From: Haloferax mucosum ATCC BAA-1512
GTDB taxonomy: Archaea > Halobacteriota > Halobacteria > Halobacteriales > Haloferacaceae
DNA length: 64,000 nt
Assembly: GCF_000337815.1 (NCBI RefSeq)
Contig: NZ_AOLN01000018.1
Span: 310,001 to 374,000 of the forward strand
Direction of reading: 5' to 3'
A program made the position numbers and the translations under genes. Numbering within the stretch: the first letter of the stretch is position 1; every line of letters starts with the position of its first letter. Below the pieces are notes generated by a model. It did no database searches. It was not told where the DNA came from and saw only the letters and a program-made list of their open reading frames with translations. This document shows, piece by piece, positions 60,573 to 64,000 of this stretch.

Positions 60573-60629
60573 GAGACACGGAAACGTGGAGAGCTGAGAC
60601 ACGGAGATGTAGCGATATGGAGACACGGA
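60573..60629 (+). repeat. Three-copy GAGACACGGA repeat after the small gene
   Basis: GAGACACGGA occurs at 60573-60582, 60596-60605 and 60620-60629, with a period of 23-24 bases and degenerate sequence between. It begins 31 bases after the stop codon. Confidence 0.65.
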
Positions 60630-60667
60630 GAACGGAGACCGGGAGCCACAGAAGTGACAGACCGTCG

Positions 60668-61450
60668 TTACTGAAGCCGTCGCGTGGTCTCCACGAGCGG
60701 ATGCCGAGCGTAATCGACGATGTCGATGTCGGAAATCGAAGAGAGTCCTTCCTTTTCCGCGGTCCGTTGCATGCCGAGTTCGATGGGGTCGTCCACGACG
60801 ATGACGTACGCTTCCATCTCCTCGATACCGATGCGGTCGGCCGCGAGGACGCGGTGGTGGCCGTCGGCGAGCAGTAGCGTTCCGTTGTTGTCGATGACGA
60901 CGAGTGGCTCTGCGAGTCCGCGTTCGAGTTCGTAACGACGGCCGTCGAGTTCGTCGGCGTAGACGCGGGCCTGCGTCGGAATGAGGTCGGACAGCGAGAC
61001 GGTGCGGCGCTCTTGGTGGACCGTGATGCCGTGAATCTGTTCGAGCGTCCGCATGAGTTTCCCCACCTTCTCGGGCGTCGCGCGCTCGATTTGGCTCCGG
61101 ATGACGTCCGTGTTCGAGATGATGCCAACGAGGTTGCCCGTGTCGTCCACGACGGGGAGTTTTTGGATGCCGGAGCGGAGGATGACGCGGGCGGCGTCGT
61201 TTACGTCCATTTCGGGGTGTGCGACGACCAAGTCGGTCGCCATTACCGCGTCGATACGCTCGCCGTCGTTCGCAAGGAGGATGTCGCGGGCGGTGACGAA
61301 GCCCTCTGCTTTGCGCCCATCACAGACGGGAAATCCGTTGTGCCCGTCGCTTTCGACGATTCGGCGGGCCACGTCCGCGACCGTGTCGCCCGGAGAGACG
61401 GTCTGAACCTCGCGCGTCATGTACTCCTTGACGGTCGCTTTGGTACTCAT
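60668..61450 (-). CDS. CBS-pair protein fused to a ParB/sulfiredoxin-like domain
   Basis: A 260-residue fusion. Residues 1-120 are two CBS motifs (VCDGRKAEGFVTARDIL and PVVDDTGNLVGIISNTDVIR), a ligand-sensing Bateman module. Residues about 145-215 form a ParB N-terminal/sulfiredoxin-like domain with ADGHHRVLAADRIG, where GHHR (197-200) is the nucleotide-binding signature. ParB-type domains bind CTP or ATP or act as nucleases or kinases (known for the superfamily); the CBS pair would let adenine nucleotides regulate this. It lies 43 bases after the DHH gene on the same strand, but a GTTTTTGCCG box 28 bases before its ATG suggests its own promoter too. Confidence 0.82.
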   Translation of the reverse strand: MSTKATVKEYMTREVQTVSPGDTVADVARRIVESDGHNGFPVCDGRKAEGFVTARDILLANDGERIDAVMATDLVVAHPEMDVNDAARVILRSGIQKLPVVDDTGNLVGIISNTDVIRSQIERATPEKVGKLMRTLEQIHGITVHQERRTVSLSDLIPTQARVYADELDGRRYELERGLAEPLVVIDNNGTLLLADGHHRVLAADRIGIEEMEAYVIVVDDPIELGMQRTAEKEGLSSISDIDIVDYARHPLVETTRRLQ

Positions 61451-61493
61451 CTTCCCCGAGATAAGGCGAGCGTCGGCAAAAACATGTGGGCAC

Positions 61494-62951
61494 TCACTCA
61501 CCGAGTGAGTACTCGAAGGCGACATCGGTGTCGAGTTTCGGCGTCGGCGTCGTGTGTTCTATCGTCTCGAAGACCCGGCCGGCGACGATATCGGTGACAA
61601 TCGTTGCGAGCGACTCCCGAGAGTCGTCACCCACGTCGTCGAGGATACCGAGCGGTATCTGCGCCCCCGCCATGTCGGCGTGACCGCCGGCGCTTCCGAT
61701 GGTCCCGAGTGCGTCTCGGAACGTCTCTCCGAGGTCAACCCGAGCACCGCGAGCGCGTCCAGAGACGTACACCGTCCCGTCCATCAAGCCATAGACGACG
61801 GTGACCTCGATACCCTCCATACCGAGGAGGTAGTCGGCCGCCTGCGCCAGCGCGTCCCGTTCGCGGATGTCGCCCACGTTCGTCGTGAGAATATCCCCGC
61901 GAACGTCGCGGTTCGAAATCGCGCGTGCGAGCGTTTCCATCGTCTCCGAGGTCATACTCGGCGTCTCGACGCGTTCTAAGAGGTCGGAATCGACGTGGGG
62001 GACGAGATACGCCGCGGCCTCGAAGTCGGCGGTCGATACTTCCCGCGTGAAGTCGTTCGTATCCACGCGAATCCCGAACAAGAGAGCAGTCGCAACTGTC
62101 GTGTTGGGGACCATCCCGAAGCGTTCGAGATATTCGGAGAGGAGCGTGCTCGTCGAACCGACGTCCTGACGGAGGTCAACGTAGGCCGCTTGGACCGGCC
62201 CGCGGGGCGGGTGGTGGTCGATGACGATATCGATGTCCGTGTCTTCGTGTAAGCGGTCGTTGACGCCGGGACGCGAGTGATCGACGAGCGCGTAGCCGGC
62301 GTATTCGTCCTCGTCCGGCACGTCGTCGAGGACGTTCAGGTCCAAATCGAGGAGGTTCACCAGCGCGCGGTTTTCTTGGTGAGAGATGTCGCCAAAGTAG
62401 CACACGTCGGCTTCGACGTTCGCTCGCTCGGCGATCGACTGCAACGCGAGGGCGGCGGCAATCGCGTCCGGGTCGGGGTTGTCGTGCATGATAACCGCGA
62501 GCGGGCCGTCGAGGTCTCGCAGGACTTGCATGAGACGCTTGAGGCGCTCTGTGTGCGACGTGCCAACGGCATCGAGAATCCGGTCCGAAACGATGCGACG
62601 CGAGTCGATGACTTCGTCTGCGATGCGTTCGATTGCCGTTCGGACCGACCTCTCGGCGTCGTCGGCGAGATACACGAGAAGCGACGCTTTTGCAAACCGG
62701 TCGTGTGCGGCAACTGCCGCGTCGAGGTTCGCCGCCGCCGACTCGCCGGCAACGATGACGGTGTCGATGTCGTCGGGGTAGTTTGTCGGGTCAGACGGGT
62801 CGCCAACCGATGCAGTAATTCCGTCCGCCCGGAGGTCTTCGACCCGCCGTTCCCGTTCACAGATAACAGTGACCGACCCGGGACTCGCGGCGAGCGTTCC
62901 GACAAGGTCCCCCCCAACGGAGTCACACCCGAGGACCAGTCGATGTACCAT
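61494..62951 (-). CDS. Rossmann (TrkA_N-like) - DHH/DHHA1 phosphoesterase
   Basis: A 485-residue protein. Residues 1-110 form a Rossmann/RCK-like domain with a degenerate dinucleotide loop (GCDSVGGDLV) instead of GxGxxG. The DHH domain follows with HDNPDPDA at 156-163, VDHSRPG near 223 and DHH at 245-247, and a DHHA1 domain contains SAGGHADMAGAQIP. This matches DHH-type phosphodiesterases that cleave nanoRNA, pAp or cyclic di-AMP; the RCK-like N-terminus recalls the potassium-linked dinucleotide sensors. GGGTTTTGCGG about 28 bases before the ATG at 62951 fixes the start. The substrate is inferred, not shown. Confidence 0.86.
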   Translation of the reverse strand: MVHRLVLGCDSVGGDLVGTLAASPGSVTVICERERRVEDLRADGITASVGDPSDPTNYPDDIDTVIVAGESAAANLDAAVAAHDRFAKASLLVYLADDAERSVRTAIERIADEVIDSRRIVSDRILDAVGTSHTERLKRLMQVLRDLDGPLAVIMHDNPDPDAIAAALALQSIAERANVEADVCYFGDISHQENRALVNLLDLDLNVLDDVPDEDEYAGYALVDHSRPGVNDRLHEDTDIDIVIDHHPPRGPVQAAYVDLRQDVGSTSTLLSEYLERFGMVPNTTVATALLFGIRVDTNDFTREVSTADFEAAAYLVPHVDSDLLERVETPSMTSETMETLARAISNRDVRGDILTTNVGDIRERDALAQAADYLLGMEGIEVTVVYGLMDGTVYVSGRARGARVDLGETFRDALGTIGSAGGHADMAGAQIPLGILDDVGDDSRESLATIVTDIVAGRVFETIEHTTPTPKLDTDVAFEYSLGE

Positions 62952-63041
62952 ACGCTCACGGTGGGTCTCCGGCCGCAAAACCCTACCGTCATCCCATCCA
63001 GCGATGATATTATGTCGTGTCAATACATGACACATAACAAG

Positions 63042-63425
63042 ATGGAACTCAAATCTCACTTGCTTCCCGAGTCACGCACCGAGTCGTTCGTCCGTGCGTG
63101 CCGAACCGTCGCCGGCGACGACGTCCGAAGTGTGACGTACTTCACGCACGACCGCTTCGAGCAGTTGTACCTCCGGACCGACCTCGAAGCGGACGCCGAC
63201 CTCGCCGGGTTCGTCGAACACGAAACTGACGGCTTCCAGGCGCGGACCGCCTACCGAGGGTCGGAACTCGGCGACTACCAGTACACGGTCCGAGCGTTCG
63301 AACACGGCTACTTGACGCGCGTCACGAACGCCGAGGCAGGAGTGTTTGTCACCACCGACGGGCTAACGCTCCGACGGTCGGAAGAACTCGCGTCGGCGCT
63401 CGGAGAACTACTGCGTTCGAAATAA
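63042..63425 (+). CDS. Conserved haloarchaeal protein (DUF7522-like)
   Basis: A 127-residue soluble protein beginning MELKSHLLPESRTESFVRAC. It has a beta-rich core (VRSVTYFTHDRFEQLYLRTD) and the segment GSELGDYQYTVRAFEHGYLT, ending in a helix (SEELASALGELLRSK). The frame also has ATGs at 63012 and 63027; the start at 63042 is chosen because GATATTAT is centred about 34 bases before it and the fold begins there. The DUF7522 label is from memory and no function is known. It is divergent from the DHH gene. Confidence 0.66.
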   Translation: MELKSHLLPESRTESFVRACRTVAGDDVRSVTYFTHDRFEQLYLRTDLEADADLAGFVEHETDGFQARTAYRGSELGDYQYTVRAFEHGYLTRVTNAEAGVFVTTDGLTLRRSEELASALGELLRSK

Positions 63426-63473
63426 GAAAGAACGAAAGCGGTTGTGTCGGTTACAGACCGACCAGCAGTGCGC

Positions 63474-64000
63474 TCAGAAGAGCGCCGCGGCGACGGTCTG
63501 TGCGGTTTCGATGACCGGGCGGAATCCGGGCAGAAGCAGGACCGTCCCGACCGCGGCGAAGATGACCGCCACGTACAGGCCGACCGGCTGACTGCCGATT
63601 TCGAGTGGTTCCGACGGCTCTTCGATCCACATCGCCTTCACGACGCGGCTGTAGTAGAACAGCGACAGTGCGCTGTTGACCGCGCCGACGGCGGCGAGCC
63701 ACCAAAAGCCGGATTCGATGGCCGAGAGGAACAGGAAGTACTTCGAGAGGAAGCCACCGAACGGCGGGAGCCCTGCCAGCGAGAACATGAAGACAGTCAT
63801 CGCCGTGGCGGCGATGGGTGCCTTCGATGCAATGCCGTTGTAATCCGCGAAGGTTCGGCCGAGACCCCACTTTTCGACCATGGCGATGAACAGGAACGCA
63901 CCCGTGTTCATGAAGCCGTAGACGAGCAGGTGGGCCATACTCGCGCCGAGGACGTGACCGTTTGCGGCACCACCGTCGGTGGTGATTGCCGCGAGACCGA
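63474..64000 (-). CDS. nuoN: NADH dehydrogenase-like complex I subunit N (partial, 5' end missing)
   Basis: The C-terminal 175 residues of the NuoN antiporter-like membrane subunit, which pumps protons in complex I. The reverse strand is open from the window edge into HLLVYGFMNTGAFLFIAM, then MTVFMFSLAGLPPFGGFLSK, the signature helix of NuoL/M/N proteins, and LSLFYYSRVVKAMWIEEP near the end. The usual helix order and the terminal helix (LLLPGFRPVIETAQTVAAAL) agree. An internal Met at 63938 is not the start, because coding continues to 64000. In archaea the electron donor may be F420H2 or ferredoxin rather than NADH. Confidence 0.9.
   Translation of the reverse strand, partial: GLAAITTDGGAANGHVLGASMAHLLVYGFMNTGAFLFIAMVEKWGLGRTFADYNGIASKAPIAATAMTVFMFSLAGLPPFGGFLSKYFLFLSAIESGFWWLAAVGAVNSALSLFYYSRVVKAMWIEEPSEPLEIGSQPVGLYVAVIFAAVGTVLLLPGFRPVIETAQTVAAALF

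Overview
The window is chromosomal DNA of a halophilic archaeon, most likely a Haloferax species or close relative. The evidence is the high G+C content, very acidic proteins, an archaeal transcription apparatus (TFB, Rpo11), haloarchaeal families with no bacterial counterpart (two-subunit thiolase, ADP-forming acetate-CoA ligase, JAMM desampylase) and promoters with a TATA-like box 26-29 bases before the start codon, implying mostly leaderless mRNAs. Gene order (acd, DRTGG protein, JAMM-ribL, DHH protein beside nuoN) resembles what I remember of Haloferax volcanii; I could not check this by alignment.

Layout. 1-2 kb: trkA-trkH potassium uptake (trkH runs off the left edge). 2.5-5.8 kb: gatC-gatA for Gln-tRNA formation, a TFB factor and a Nudix hydrolase. 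5.8-8.3 kb: an asparagine-synthase-like ATPase overlapping a PHP phosphoesterase, and a CBS protein. 8.4-17.8 kb: purL, hisF, rpo11, an MBL hydrolase, a J-domain membrane protein with a serine/arginine tract, a uracil-DNA-glycosylase-like protein and conserved haloarchaeal small proteins. 17.9-22.3 kb: a type IV pilus-like ATPase and double-domain membrane platform. 22.5-27.1 kb: methyltransferase, thioredoxin-reductase-like flavoprotein, DUF4382 lipoprotein, tRNA-Gly(TCC), SDR and tatA. 27.4-27.7 kb: SRP RNA on the minus strand.

28-38 kb: thiolase plus OB-fold subunit, old-yellow-enzyme reductase, nitrilase, HEAT-repeat protein, exported phospholipase-D-like protein and an S1-DHH phosphoesterase. 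38-44 kb: fructosamine-kinase-like protein, JAMM protease with ribL, and a respiratory assembly block (coxB, a CtaA-CtaB fusion, a CxxC membrane protein and a SelW-like protein). 44-52 kb: aldo/keto reductase, Gfo/Idh/MocA oxidoreductase, exported sugar dehydrogenase, ABC exporter, ZIP transporter and an MscS-related protein. 52-55.5 kb: acd with a BioD-like/DRTGG protein. 55.5-56.4 kb: a decayed 7TM histidine-kinase sensor. 56-64 kb: M24 peptidase, membrane proteins, MFS transporter, two small proteins, a CBS-ParB protein, a Rossmann-DHH protein, and the 5'-truncated end of nuoN.

Most of the window is ordinary housekeeping chromosome; there is no CRISPR array, prophage or intact insertion sequence. 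The best leads are the CBS-ParB/Rossmann-DHH pair (possible cyclic-dinucleotide link), the acd-DRTGG pair, the sensor-kinase remnant with an in-frame stop, the SR-like J-protein, and several short degenerate tandem repeats lying immediately after stop codons.
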